This document shows positions 37,967 through 48,797 of a DNA stretch of 64,000 nucleotides, in pieces (position 1 is the stretch's first letter; each line of letters begins with the position of its first letter). The stretch lies in assembly GCA_039545355.1 (NCBI GenBank), contig BCJJ01000031.1, positions 182,861-246,860 on the forward strand, given 5' to 3'. This stretch comes from Trichosporon coremiiforme (Eukaryota > Basidiomycota > Tremellomycetes > Trichosporonales > Trichosporonaceae). The translations under genes were made by a program, and so were the position numbers. The notes beneath the pieces were generated by a model. The model was not told the origin of the DNA. It ran no database searches and worked only from the letters and a program-made list of their open reading frames with translations.

Positions 37967-38346
37967 TCACTTCGCATCCTCCTGGTTCTGAAGAGCGCTG
38001 ACCCTCTCCTCGCCCTCTGGCGCCTCCGCGTCAAGCTTCTTCATGCGGACGAGATTGCGCTTCTTGACAAGCAGGCGTACAGTCCTCTCCTTCTCGATGT
38101 CAGAAAGCTCCTGCCAGTTCGTGATACGAGAGATGGTCTGCGGTCAGCTCACAGGTCTCTTCTCGCGAGACGCTGTCCCCCATTTTCTTCGAGAAGGCTG
38201 GCACATACTCCGTCTGCGTTCACAATAAGTGGCCCAAGGGCATCCAGCTTGATGGCCTCACCGCCCACTTCCATGACCTGGGCATCCTTGTCAGGGTTCG
38301 CGGCGGTGTTCTCAATGGCGAGCGGAGCCTTGTGTTCGTCGGACAT
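37967..38346 (-). CDS. Small conserved protein with DGTISRITNW motif
   Basis: Two exons, complement(37967-38137, 38209-38346), give 102 residues. Splicing creates the block LGPLIVNADG then TISRITNWQEL, followed by a helical segment rich in Arg and Lys (KERTVRLLVKKRN). I recall this block, with an LGPL...DGT-(L/I)-SRI-x-NW core and a KRN, from small uncharacterised proteins of fungi, but I know no experimentally defined function. There is no signal peptide or membrane segment. The sequence is highly charged and probably cytosolic. It is divergent from eIF3f with 344 bases between the starts, so the promoters may be shared. Confidence 0.8.
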
Positions 38347-38690
38347 GGTGGAGGTCTATCGAGGAGTCTATGTCGTCTAAGTCTCGCTGGAAGGTCGCCG
38401 AGTGATTCGCCGTCTCAAGTTTGTCCCTTCGTGTCGAGTGACTCGTTCTGTCGTAGAGTGTGTACGTTCGTAAGAATCCGAGAAAGTGATGCGCCGAATC
38501 CGAGCTCGGTGACCACCACTCCCTTCAACTCTTATGACGCCGCTCACCGTAGAACAGTGAATCCAGGCACGACGAAGTTGCATTCGACGAAACCCTATCC
38601 AACCCTCCCCGTTAAGTGGCCGCTTTTTGTTCGTCTGGTCATCCAACACGCGCAACGCACAAAGTAGCCTCAACCACACTCACACCGGCC
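38347..38690. promoter_or_regulatory. Shared divergent promoter, small conserved gene and eIF3f
   Basis: The 344 bases between two opposed start codons must drive a translation-factor gene on one side and the small gene on the other. No TATA box or specific factor site was identified. Confidence 0.45.
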
Positions 38691-39856
38691 ATGTCGCTCG
38701 ACGCCCCCAGCTCGGCCATCCACCTCAACCTGCCCCCGAGCAGCTCGAGCGCTTCGTGAGTGCTCCCCCGCTTCTCTCAGGCGCAGGCGCACATGAAAGA
38801 CGGAAAACGGACGATTCAGTGGACATCGCAACGTCGTGCGCGAGTACATGACCGCCCCTCCACTTCCGCCGTTCCGACACTTATCGACTTTGTGGTCTAC
38901 TATGTTGGGCCGCTTGTGTGCACCTGCGCTTGGGAACCTCTTGAAGCTTTTGAGACGCGTAGCGCAGCTAATGACAGGCGCCCCCCGACGCTCATCACCG
39001 TCCACCCGTCGGTGGTCGCTTCGATCCTGACGCACCATGCCCGACGAGCGGACACGTCTGCCCCGCGCGTGATCGGTACGCTTCTCGGCACCCGCTCCGA
39101 GAACGGACAGGAGATCGACATTCGTTCGTCCTTCGCTGTCCCGCACTCGGAGGGTGAGGAGCAGGTCGCGCTCGACATGCCCTTCCAGCAGGGCATGATG
39201 GAGCTGCTGGCCAAGAACGGCATCAAGGAGCAGATTGTCGGCTGGTACGCCACGCACCCGGAGCTGAACGGCTACTCGGCCCTTATCCAGAACTACTTCT
39301 CCCAGGAGACCATGCCCAACCAGGCCATCCACCTCACCGTCGACACCGACCTCGAGGCCGACGGCAAGGGCCTGAGCGTCAAGGGATGGGTCAGCAGCTC
39401 GCTCGGCCTCAACCCCAAGCCTGAGAACTGCGTCTTCCTCCCCGTCCCCGTTCAGATCAAGTACGCCGACTCGGAGCGCGCTGGTCGTGAGTATACCTGC
39501 TCCTTTTGTTGTTGTTTTCATTGTGCTGACAAGCCACAGTCGACCTCCTCACCACCAACCCTACCCCCTCCCCCGCCCTTCCTCCCCTTCCCTCGCTCTC
39601 GACGTCGCTCCAGTCTCTCTCCGAGCTCCTCGACAAGTCTCTTGCCTACGTTCACAAGGTCAACGCCGGCAACCCCGGAGACGTCGAGGTCGGCCGCTTC
39701 CTCCTCGAGGGCGTCGGCCGCTGGTCCTCCTCCAACGACGAGGGCGTCAAGGACGGTCTCCAGGACACCCTCACCGTCGCTTACCTTGCCAACCTTGTCC
39801 GTGCCCAGGCTGAGCTTGCCGGCAGGTTGGCTCTCCTTCCCCAGGCCCAGGCCTAA
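38691..39856 (+). CDS. Translation initiation factor eIF3 subunit f
   Basis: Three exons (38691-38755, 38978-39486, 39540-39856) give 296 residues, the usual size. eIF3f is an MPN-domain subunit of the eIF3 complex that assembles the 43S preinitiation complex. The MPN domain (about 23-165) shows VHPSVVASILTHH, RVIGTLLG and VGWYATHPELNGYS. The metal-binding histidines of active JAMM proteases are not conserved, as is normal for this subunit. The C-terminal helical part includes GRFLLEGVGRW and LANLVRAQAELAG. The 222-nt first intron follows only 65 coding bases. The gene converges on the XLF-like gene, with 133 bases between their stop codons. Confidence 0.95.
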
Positions 39857-39989
39857 GGGAGTTGTAAAATGGCACCTCCTGTGCCTCGGGTAGACTTATC
39901 ATGCATGGATAGACGAGAATCATTACTAGATACAACGGGAGGATACACATTGTCTTCTGATTGTCTACAGATCGATCATTTTGCTTGAC

Positions 39990-41364
39990 TTATAATCGTC
40001 TGCGGCCCAGTCCGCCGCCCTTCTTCGCTCCAGCCTGCATCTTGCGCTTCATCTCGGCACGGCGGCGGTCCGCCTCCGCCTCCTCTTCTGCCAACTCGGC
40101 CGCCTTGTCCTTCTTCCTCTTGCGCCTAGGGTGTTCCGCCTGGGACGGCATCAACGGATCCTGCGTTGACATGGGCATCTGCGACGACGGCAGGTCGCTT
40201 GTCGCAATGTCGCTTGTCGCAATGTCGCTCGAGGGCACAGCGGAGTCACTGCTAGGGACGATCGCTGGCGGACTGCTGGGAGGAATGGTTACATCCGTCA
40301 TCACAGAATCGCGCAAGTTCCCGTGTCTGCCGTTCACAGCGGACTCGCTGGGACTGCCCTGTCTCGACGAGGAAGACACTAGGTTGGGAGGGAACGCCTT
40401 CTTGTAAGGGGTAGGCGACATCGGAGGCTGGTTGGCGTGCTGGCCAGCCGCTGGGCGCACCGGTGTGACCGGTCTCGGGGTGGCATCGGGTGATACGACA
40501 CGGGTAGGCGAGGCTCGTCTCGGTGTCGGCGTCGCGGGCTGCTTGAACGGGCTGCCGGGCGCAGCGCTCGTCTGCCTGCTGTGGGTGGCGGCCAGCGAAG
40601 GTTGACTGGTGGGAGGAGGGGCTCCGACGATGCGGCGCCACCCACGGACCACACCGGGGTCAGAAACAATAGTGCTGACAGCCTCAGCGGGCTCTCCCTC
40701 GACCTGTCGTCAGCTCGTCATCACGGACTTGGCCGTACCTGAACGCCGCGGTCTTCTCCTATCAGAACCGCAAACGGAGCCAGCAATTGTTTCGTGAGGA
40801 ACGTCAACGGCAGTCGTCCACGCAGCTCACTGGGATTAGTCAGACCCATGGTACGACAGCTACTCACGTCAAATTGAACTGCCAGTTCAACTTCGCTGAC
40901 CTCAGAACGATGACCAAGTCGTAGTAGTCGTCGCGTTCCACCGACAGCGTCGCTCCCGCCAGGGAGTTACCTCCATCGAACAGCTCCTGCAAGCTCGCTA
41001 TTATCTCGTCGATCTGCTTCTGCTCCTCCTCCAGTGAAAGCGTTCCAGGCTGCGGCGCATCAAAGTCATTCAGTCGTGTGGCCACCTCGCCATGGCGAGA
41101 AGTAACTCCGGTCGTTGTCAGAGCCTCGAAGCACACAGTCTCGAGATCCGTAGCAATGAAAAGGTACCCGGCTCTATCGGGATGCGGTGCGTATTTCTGT
41201 GTGTCAGCGTCGCTGTATAGGTAAACAAAGCCCAGCACTCACAAAGAGGTACGGTCTTCCTCCGGATGTCTTCGAAACCCACGTCGCCTTTAACAGGGCC
41301 TGGTCGAATTTCTAGAGCGTCAGCGTCAGATAGGATGGCCACTCACTTCGCTGTAAAGGGACAT
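39990..41364 (-). CDS. XLF/Nej1-like non-homologous end-joining factor (candidate)
   Basis: Five exons, complement(39990-40703, 40739-40829, 40868-41196, 41243-41311, 41347-41364), give 406 residues. The N-terminal half resembles the XLF/Cernunnos/Nej1 head domain: a Trp (ATWVSK) before GYLFIATDLETV, then DLVIVLRSAKLNWQFNL and LTFLTKQLLAPF. These line up with the human block ending in FYWNFHC and the following helix. XLF bridges Ku-bound DNA ends and stimulates XRCC4-ligase IV. The C-terminal half is Pro/Ser-rich and disordered, and it ends in a basic tail (KRKKDK, then KKGGGLGRRRL) like the Ku-binding tail of XLF. The first exon has only 18 coding bases. The frame is open further upstream, so the start could be earlier. 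The gene is divergent from COG7, with 270 bases between starts. Confidence 0.72.
40194..40223 (-). repeat. 15-base direct repeat in the XLF-like tail
   Basis: Two perfect adjacent copies of a 15-base unit encode a repeated Ser-Asp-Ile-Ala-Thr in the disordered tail. It is in frame and probably a recent slippage duplication. Confidence 0.8.
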
Positions 41365-41634
41365 GATGTCCCTCGACCCCGTCGTCAACGATGATGATGT
41401 TGCGAGATGCTGGTTGCTGAGGCGGGTGAAAGGGTCGGCTGGTCGTATTTGGTTCCTGGACGGCTTATCGCAACGGCTAATAACGGAAGCAAACATCCTA
41501 ATCAAGGCATTACTCGCCACGCTGGCAGCTCGCTTCATGAACTGTGAGCTGGACGGAATAACGATCGGGCAACGGTCAGCGAACACTCTCTACATCACAC
41601 CAAAACACCAGCCCGACGCGTCAACTCTGTCAAG

Positions 41635-44370
41635 ATGGTAGAGACAAGCGCCAAGGGTGGTGCGAACGACAACTACCTCAAGGTTGACACACGAACGCCG
41701 CCCGACCTCACACCCAACGTTGAGCTCGACGAGGTCGTCGACCCTCTCTCATCACTTCCTGCCCTCGCATCAGCGCTTGACTCGGCTTACGATGACGTCC
41801 CCGGCTTCATTAACTCCCTTCTCTCCGACTATGTTCCCCCTACTCTTCCCTCTCCAGCTCCCCAACAACCTCCGAATCTTCCGCCTATCGAGAAGCAGCT
41901 CAACGAGCTCATGACGCGCCTGAGTCTGCTTAACCAAGACACTTCGAGCGCGCTCGAGCAGTCGATCTCCGACATTTCGCGCACCGTTCCGCGACTGACG
42001 TATGACCTGCAGTTTATGCGCGAGTCGGCCGTGTCGCTCCAGTCCAGCCTGCGTAGGGTGCAGGACAAGGCTGCGCGGCAGCAGCTGGGCAACGACAGCG
42101 AGGAAGCCCGGACGCAGCGACACCTCGACAAGCTCACGCACCTGGACAAGCTGAAGACGCGGATGGAGGCGGCTCGCGACATTCTTGCCGAGGCCGAGAG
42201 CTGGAGCACGCTCGAGAGCGAGATCACGACGTTCATTGCTGAGCGCGAGTGGACGAAGGCGGGCGAGCGGTTAGCTGAGGCGAGCAAGAGTCTCGTCGTG
42301 TTCCAAAGCACCGAGGGAGAGTACGAGTCGAAGCGCAGCTTGCTCGTCAGTCTCCAAAACGAGCTGGAGACCGCTCTGTCCGCTGCTCTCCGCGACGCTA
42401 TCGCCCAGGTCGACACGGCAACGACAGCCCAGTTCCACGAGATTTTCCGCATGATGGAGCGCGAGCACGAGTTCCGGAACTACTACTTTGCTGCCCGCCG
42501 AGCGCCGATTCTGGAAGCCTGGGCGAATGTTGTTTTACTGGATGCCGGTTCCGAGGGTGCCGGGGAGGCCGCCGAGGAGGGAGCGGAGCCGATCAAGTTC
42601 AGCTCATTCCTACCGAAGTTCTACGAGACGATCATCCAGACGCTGAACGCGGAGCGCACGCAGATTCCGCTCGTCTTTCAGACCGACTCCGCGGCGAACA
42701 TTCTCTCCTCGTTCTTCGAGACGACATTGGACGCCCTCTCGCCCAGCTTCCACAACCGCCTGTCTGCTGTGGCCGACCACTACGGTCCTGAGGCTCTGCC
42801 GGAAGTCATCCGCGCGTTCACTGCGACCGAGGAGCTCGGCGTTCAGATCCAGGGCTTGATGGACAAGCTCGCCTTCAACACGCAAGGGGGACATGTCAGT
42901 GGTGCTTCCCTCTCGCAGTCGCCATCCACTGCCACGAACACGCCGGTGTCACCGAGTATCCGATCACGGCGGTCAACAAACCCTAACCGGATGTCGATGT
43001 CCCACCGCTTCTCGCGATCTGTCAGCTTCCTGGAAGCGGCGCCCGCGTCGCCGACAGCGTGGGAGACCACGATCTACGAGCCGTTCCTTGACCTGCAGTC
43101 GTCTTACCCCGCCCTCGAGAAGCGCTACCTGCGACACCTGCTGAAACATGACTCGGCTCTGACTCGGCCAGCGAACAAGGACGACCCGGCACGGACACTG
43201 AATGAGCGTGCCGCCGTCGTGTTTGGCTTCGCCGAGGATGCCATCGGACGATGTGTCGCGTTCACGCACGGCTATGGTACCCGAGGTCTGATCGACGCTC
43301 TGAACGACCTCGTTCGAGCATTCTTGGAGAACAATGGCGACATCCTGGACAGTGCGAAGCGAGTCTCCAGCGGCACCGGGGACGGTAAGGACGATCTCGG
43401 GCTAGAGGGACTCGACTACTCGACAGAGGACTGGGGAGCGTTCCAAGTCGCGCTGCACGTATTGGAGGTTTGTCGGGGCATCCGTGACAAACTGTCCCAG
43501 TTCGAGACGAAGCTGTACCAGGCGCTGACCGACATCGCGCCGCGGTTGATCATCTCGGCTGCGGACCCAGCGTCATTCACACTGAAGGACACGACGCTCG
43601 GCGCCCTGACTCTGCTACAGCAGTCGACGCTGAACTCGGTCGAGCTTCACAGTTTGATCGGATCGTTACCTACGATGGAGCCGCCAGCGGTCGAATTGAC
43701 TAGGGCTCGCGAGGCCGTCTCCCACTTCACGAGATCAGCCCAGGTCTTCCTCCAGTCGATCATCCTCTCCCCGCTCCGATCACAGCTCGACACCTACCCG
43801 TCTCTGTCCGTCTGGGAGAAGCCCGACAAGGAGAAGAAGCGCGGCGACCTGCATGTGCCGACCTTTTCTCTGTCCCCGACAGACACGATGGCGCGGGTGG
43901 CCGAGGGCCTGCTCAACCTCCTGCGAGTGTTCGAGGAGTACGCTGCTGATGAGTCACTCGCGTTCTCCATCGAGACGCTGCCATTCGTGGACGTTGACTC
44001 GCTGCGAGAGCTGCTCGCCAAGCCGTCCGACGTGCTTGACCCGCAGGCAGAGAAGGAGGAGCCCACGCTAGGCGCTGAGGCTGTCCTGTCAACCTGGGTT
44101 TCCAGCCTCGCGCTCAGCCTGCTGTCGTCGCTGACGAAGACGACACTGCACAGGATCCCTGCTCTGTCCAACTCTGGTTCCGCTCAGCTCGCATCTGACC
44201 TGGCGTACCTGTCGAACGCTGTGCGGGCACTGGACGTGGAGTGGGAGGACCTGGAGAAGTGGCGAGAGGCGGCCGAGGCTACCCCCGAGGATTGGCGGGA
44301 GAAGGTGGGGAACGACCGCAAGGGACCGTGGAGCACGGTGGGCCGATTGCGGGGATTCACCAAGCAGTAG
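41635..44370 (+). CDS. COG7: Conserved oligomeric Golgi complex subunit 7
   Basis: A single uninterrupted exon encodes 911 residues. The N-terminus matches COG7: PIEKQLNELMTRLSLL, then paired coiled-coil segments (PRLTYDLQFMRESA, KLKTRMEAARDILAEAESW) and RNYYFAARRAPILEAW. COG is the eight-subunit tether for retrograde vesicles at the Golgi, and COG7 belongs to lobe B. Residues about 420-460 form a Ser/Thr-rich low-complexity insertion (VSPSIRSRRS region) not usual in animals. The rest is helical. The absence of introns over 2.7 kb contrasts with most neighbours, but the codon use looks native. The start ATG at 41635 is the first in frame after the divergent promoter. The segment between this gene and the XLF-like gene is 270 bases. 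Confidence 0.85.
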   Translation: MVETSAKGGANDNYLKVDTRTPPDLTPNVELDEVVDPLSSLPALASALDSAYDDVPGFINSLLSDYVPPTLPSPAPQQPPNLPPIEKQLNELMTRLSLLNQDTSSALEQSISDISRTVPRLTYDLQFMRESAVSLQSSLRRVQDKAARQQLGNDSEEARTQRHLDKLTHLDKLKTRMEAARDILAEAESWSTLESEITTFIAEREWTKAGERLAEASKSLVVFQSTEGEYESKRSLLVSLQNELETALSAALRDAIAQVDTATTAQFHEIFRMMEREHEFRNYYFAARRAPILEAWANVVLLDAGSEGAGEAAEEGAEPIKFSSFLPKFYETIIQTLNAERTQIPLVFQTDSAANILSSFFETTLDALSPSFHNRLSAVADHYGPEALPEVIRAFTATEELGVQIQGLMDKLAFNTQGGHVSGASLSQSPSTATNTPVSPSIRSRRSTNPNRMSMSHRFSRSVSFLEAAPASPTAWETTIYEPFLDLQSSYPALEKRYLRHLLKHDSALTRPANKDDPARTLNERAAVVFGFAEDAIGRCVAFTHGYGTRGLIDALNDLVRAFLENNGDILDSAKRVSSGTGDGKDDLGLEGLDYSTEDWGAFQVALHVLEVCRGIRDKLSQFETKLYQALTDIAPRLIISAADPASFTLKDTTLGALTLLQQSTLNSVELHSLIGSLPTMEPPAVELTRAREAVSHFTRSAQVFLQSIILSPLRSQLDTYPSLSVWEKPDKEKKRGDLHVPTFSLSPTDTMARVAEGLLNLLRVFEEYAADESLAFSIETLPFVDVDSLRELLAKPSDVLDPQAEKEEPTLGAEAVLSTWVSSLALSLLSSLTKTTLHRIPALSNSGSAQLASDLAYLSNAVRALDVEWEDLEKWREAAEATPEDWREKVGNDRKGPWSTVGRLRGFTKQ

Positions 44371-44952
44371 TCAATTATCTTTAGACATGTAGATGCACTG
44401 AGGACAGAGTGCGCGTCGTGGTGGGGCATGGGGCGCGGACAGGTCGGATAGGGCCGAAGAGGCTAGGAGGTGTCACTCGCGTTACTGACATGATCTGTGG
44501 CAACTGTGGCACGTCTAAAAGAACACCTGTAGACTTCTGCCAGTGTATGTTTGCGCGATGAAAGAACATCTTAATTGTGCCCCTCGATCCCTGTAGCACA
44601 GGATGACATGAGTGTCGGATCCTCAGATGCAGACGACTTGTCAGCGCCAGAGCAGTGAGGTTCAAGGATCGCGAGGACAGGAACATGCAGAGTGAAGCGA
44701 GGGGCCCAGCATTGAGTGCCCTGAAAGCTTCCGCGTCGCTTGCCAGTGTCGCCACCCAACGTCATATGGCCCCATTCATGCCGAGACTAGCCGGTTCACC
44801 CTTCCCTACGCGGTGCACGCCACCGACCGGACCTAGCTGACCTCTCGACCTGATCAAGAGCATCCACCGATCCATCGCCCCACACTCATCTCTCTGCCCA
44901 TACCACTTTCATCATCTGCAAGTTGCTTGCATCTCGCCCTCACAAGCGTACC
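44371..44952. other. Spacer between COG7 and the ABC gene
   Basis: These 582 bases hold the COG7 3' region, then the promoter and CT-rich leader (about 44870-44950) of the ABC gene. An in-frame TTG-led extension of the ABC frame exists from 44923, but the ATG at 44953 starts a proper signal peptide. Nothing else was seen. Confidence 0.5.
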
Positions 44953-47900
44953 ATGCGAGTGACAGCAGCACTCCTCCTCGCCACTCCGGCGCTGGCAGGA
45001 GCTTATCGCCCCCCGCCGAGTCTCGAACTCCTCGACCTCCGCGGACAGGTCTCATTCAACCCCACCCCAGTCAACGCGTCGCTGGTGAGTAACTCGCCAT
45101 TCACCCGGAATCTCAGCTGCTTGACTCCCATGGATGTAGAGCTGACACCCAGATCCCTCCTCGCAATCCCGGCGGCGGTCGGCCAAAGGACTGTCCGCCG
45201 TGTTTCAACTGTCAGCTCCCGGCCTTCAACTGTGGACAGTTCGGTGACTGCAACAAGTTCGATGGACAGTGCAAGTGTCCAGCCGGCTTTGGCGGACAGG
45301 ACTGTCTGACTCCTTGTAAGCAGCCTCGTTCCAGGCTATAGCTGATCCCAGTGTGCGGATCCCTCAAGGACGGCGACGAGCGTTATCCCCGCCCCGACGG
45401 CGAGCTGTGCAAGTGCGAGGAAGGCTGGGGCGGCATCAACTGCAATGGTGAGCCATCTGCCTCTCCGTTAGAGCTGACACCAGTGTGCAAGAACGACAAA
45501 GCATGCAAGGGCTTCAAGCTGCGCAACCCCGTCGACGACATGGTCTTCGGCCAGGACAAGCACAAGGACAAGGACGGCGGCAAGGACGGCGACGGCGACG
45601 ATGACGAAATCCCCGACATGGTGTGCTACCAGGGCGGAGTCGCCATTGAGCGCAACTTCCAGATGTGCGACGTTACGAACCGGAAAATCCGCGACACGAT
45701 CCCCGACAACAAGCCGCCGCAGGTCACGTTCTCGTGCGAGGCGGGCGGGCAGCACGCGAACGGCTCGGACATCATGAGCCTGTACGACCCGACCTCGATC
45801 GGCAGCGAGAAGGGTACCTGCGGCTTCCAGTTCTGGGTCGACCGCATCGAGTCCTTCTACTGCAAGCTGACCGAGTGCACGTGGGAGCTGGACCACACCG
45901 TCAGTGAGTACTATCTGACCAGCCGTTCGAGACTAGCTGACCCCAGGCGCCAACGAGACGCACTACAAGTGCGAGAACATCGAGTGCGCGTGTGTCCCCG
46001 GCCGGTTCCTCTGTGGCGAGAACGGCAGTGTCAACATCGACGACTTCCTTACGGAGGAAGTCCGAGGACCGGGAAGCTTCAACTGCGTCTCGGGCAAGGG
46101 CTGCACGTTCGAGGAGCCGGCGATGAACAAGCTGATCAACGATATCTTTGGCGACAGCTCGATCACGCTCGACTGCGAGTCGGGCGAGTGCGTCCACTAC
46201 TCCCAGGTCCCCGGTTACGTCCCTCCTGTGCAGCCCGACAACACCAAGTTCATCGCGCTCATGGGCGCGCTCAGCGTGTCGCTCTTCCTCGCTGCTTGTC
46301 TCTGTAAGTTGCTCGGCACAGGGTTGAACTGACGGCAGTCTTCTGGTACATGGGCCGCAACAATGATGCTTCCGGGTTCAGTAGTATCAAGCTCCCCGAG
46401 GACGAGGCCGCGCGCCTCATGGCCGAGCACGTCCCGGCGACGCTGCACTTCTCCAACATCTCCTACACCCTTCCCTCGGGCAAGAACATCCTCGAGCACG
46501 TCACCGGCACGTGTCGCCCTGGCGAAGTGCTCGCCATCATGGGTGCCTCTGGCGCGGGCAAGTCAACCCTGCTCGACATTCTCGCGCGCAAGAGCAAGAC
46601 TGGCAAGGTGTCCGGCGAGATGTACGTGAACGGACGAACGATCGACAACGCGACGTTCCGCCGCATCGAGGGCTTCGTCGACCAGGAGGACACCCTGCTC
46701 CCGACCCTGACCGTGTACGAGACGGTTCTGTTCTCCGCGCTGCTCCGCCTCCCGCGCGAGATGAGCTACGAGGCCAAGGTGTACCGTACGCTTGAGACGA
46801 TGAACGAGCTCGGCATCCTGGGCATTAGGGACGCCCGCATCGGCGAAAGTGGCAAGCGCTCGATCTCTGGTGGCGAGAAGCGCCGTGTCTCCATCGCATG
46901 CGAGCTGGTGACGGGTCCCTCGATCCTGTTCCTCGACGAGCCCACGTCGGGCCTCGACTCTTACAACGCGTACAACGTCATCGACGCGCTCAAGACGCTC
47001 GCGAAGCAGTACAACCGTACCGTCATCTTCACGATCCACCAGCCGCAGTCGAACATTGTGGCGCTCTTCGACCGTCTCCTCGTCCTTGCCAAGGGCCAGC
47101 TGGTCTTCTCGGGCAAGGAGAGCAATGCGCAGGCGCACTTTGAGGCGAACGGATACTCCTGCCCGCCGGGCTACAACATTGCCGACTATGTCATTGACGT
47201 GACTGTCGATGCGGCAGGCGACGCGCGCAAGATGACTGGCGGTAACGGCCTCCCGATTGCGCATTCTGACGGCAACGGTGCCGCGCAAGACCCCGAGGCT
47301 GGCTTCTCGCGCCGCGCGGCCCAGAACAGCTCGACGTCTACTGACGACGAGGCATCCGTCTCGCAATCCGGCATCAAGATGAAGGCCGCCAAGCTCCTCG
47401 GCGCCTTCACTTCGACGTCTGGAACATCTACGCCCGCCGAGTCCGTCGCGCCTATCCCCGAGGCGCTCGCGTCGCTCGTCCTCGCCTGCCGAGGAAGCGA
47501 CGACATGAAGATTGTCGAGGCCGAGGTGCACCGGATCGAGACAGGCGAGACGCCTAACGGCGGCGAGCAGCGGGACATTGCCGAGGAGACGACCCTGCTG
47601 AAGGGCTACGACAAGGCCGGCTTCTGGACGCAGTTTAAGGTCCTCTCTGGCCGCGCGTTCCGCAACCTCTACCGCAACCCGATGCTCATGGCTGCGCATT
47701 ACGCCGTCGCGATCTGCGCGGGTTTCCTTTGCGGCTTCTTCTTCTACCACGTCACGAACGACATTCCAGGATTCCAGTGAGCTAATTCTCGGGGAGCACT
47801 AACTAATGACAGAAACCGCCTGGGCCTGTTCCTGTTCATCCTGTCGCTGTTTGGCTTCTCGACGCTGTCGGCGGTCGGGCTGTTTTCGACTGAACGTGTG

Positions 47901-48620
47901 TTGTTCATGCGCGAGCGGTGAGTGGCCCTAGCTCTGATGGAGTGTATGAGCTAATGCCAGCGCGAACGGGTACTATTCGTCGGGCGCCTACTTCCTGGCC
48001 AAGGTGCTGTTCGACGTGATCCCTCTCCGCGTGATTCCGCCGTTCATCCTCGGATCGATTGTCTACGGCCTCGCGGGCCTGAACCCCGACATGTCATGCT
48101 ACTGGAAGTTCATCATGATCCTGGTCCTGTTCAACCTGGCGGCGGCGTCGATCGTGCTCTTCCTCTCCGTTGCGATCTCCGACACGGGCGTTGCGAACCT
48201 GACCGGTTCCCTCGTGATGCTGTACAAGTGAGTTACTTCCCTTCCTCCACCAACTAACACGCAGCCTCCTCTTCGCAGGCCTGCTGATGAACTATGACCG
48301 CGTCCCGAACGGGCTGAAGTGGATGCAGACGCTCTCCTTCTTCCATGCCGCGTACGAGGCGCTCCTCGTCAACGAGCTGCGGTACCTGCAGCTCGTGGAG
48401 CGCAAGTTTGGCCTCGACATCAGGGTGCCGTCTGCCACTAGTGAGTGATGATTGCTGGGAGGTGTAGAATTCTGAAGAGCTGACGCCAGTCCTCTCGTCG
48501 TTTGGCTTCCACGCCCAGGCGTTCTGGTTCCCGGACACGACGCTGCTGGTTGCCGTGTTTGTCGTGTTCATTGTCGCGAGTTATCTCGTGCTTGACCTGT
48601 TCGTTAAGGAGAGGCGCTAA
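44953..48620 (+). CDS. Adp1-like ABC transporter (ABCG half-type) with EGF-like ectodomain
   Basis: Ten exons (44953-45084, 45153-45315, 45352-45447, 45484-45903, 45947-46303, 46339-47776, 47813-47917, 47961-48227, 48265-48440, 48490-48620) give 1094 residues. Order: signal peptide ([17 protein letters not shown]), a Cys-rich region with EGF-like modules ([19 protein letters not shown], then [12 protein letters not shown]), an acidic/Lys linker, a membrane segment ([17 protein letters not shown]), one ABC domain and a C-terminal ABC2 membrane domain. The ABC domain has Walker [10 protein letters not shown], signature SGGEKRR, Walker B ILFLDEP and H-loop IHQP. The layout matches yeast Adp1 (1049 residues), whose substrate is unknown. 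The Ser-rich linker after the ABC domain (about 660-720) is variable. Every intron is 34-68 nt. The gene converges on the F-box-like gene, with 177 bases between stop codons. Confidence 0.92.
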
Positions 48621-48797
48621 GTCGAGCACCGCGAGCACGGGAGGTGCGAGGTGTGAGGTGTTCGGACACCTTGGAATCGTCTACCGAAGACGTGTAATCA
48701 AATCCCGCTCTACTCTACCAATCATAGAATTAGTGTAACGAAGTCTTATACAATGCATTCTGCTTTCTCATCTTGCTCATCTTGCTCCCTCTTGCGC

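Noticed and set aside
38670..39521. 283-codon minus-strand frame
   Set aside because: It is antisense to the eIF3f exons, which have the family motifs.
31085..44370. Functional trafficking cluster of LAA1 and COG7
   Set aside because: The two genes are separated by unrelated genes and such spacing is expected by chance.
46563..47750. 395-codon minus-strand frame
   Set aside because: It is antisense to the ABC domain exon; no motif was found.
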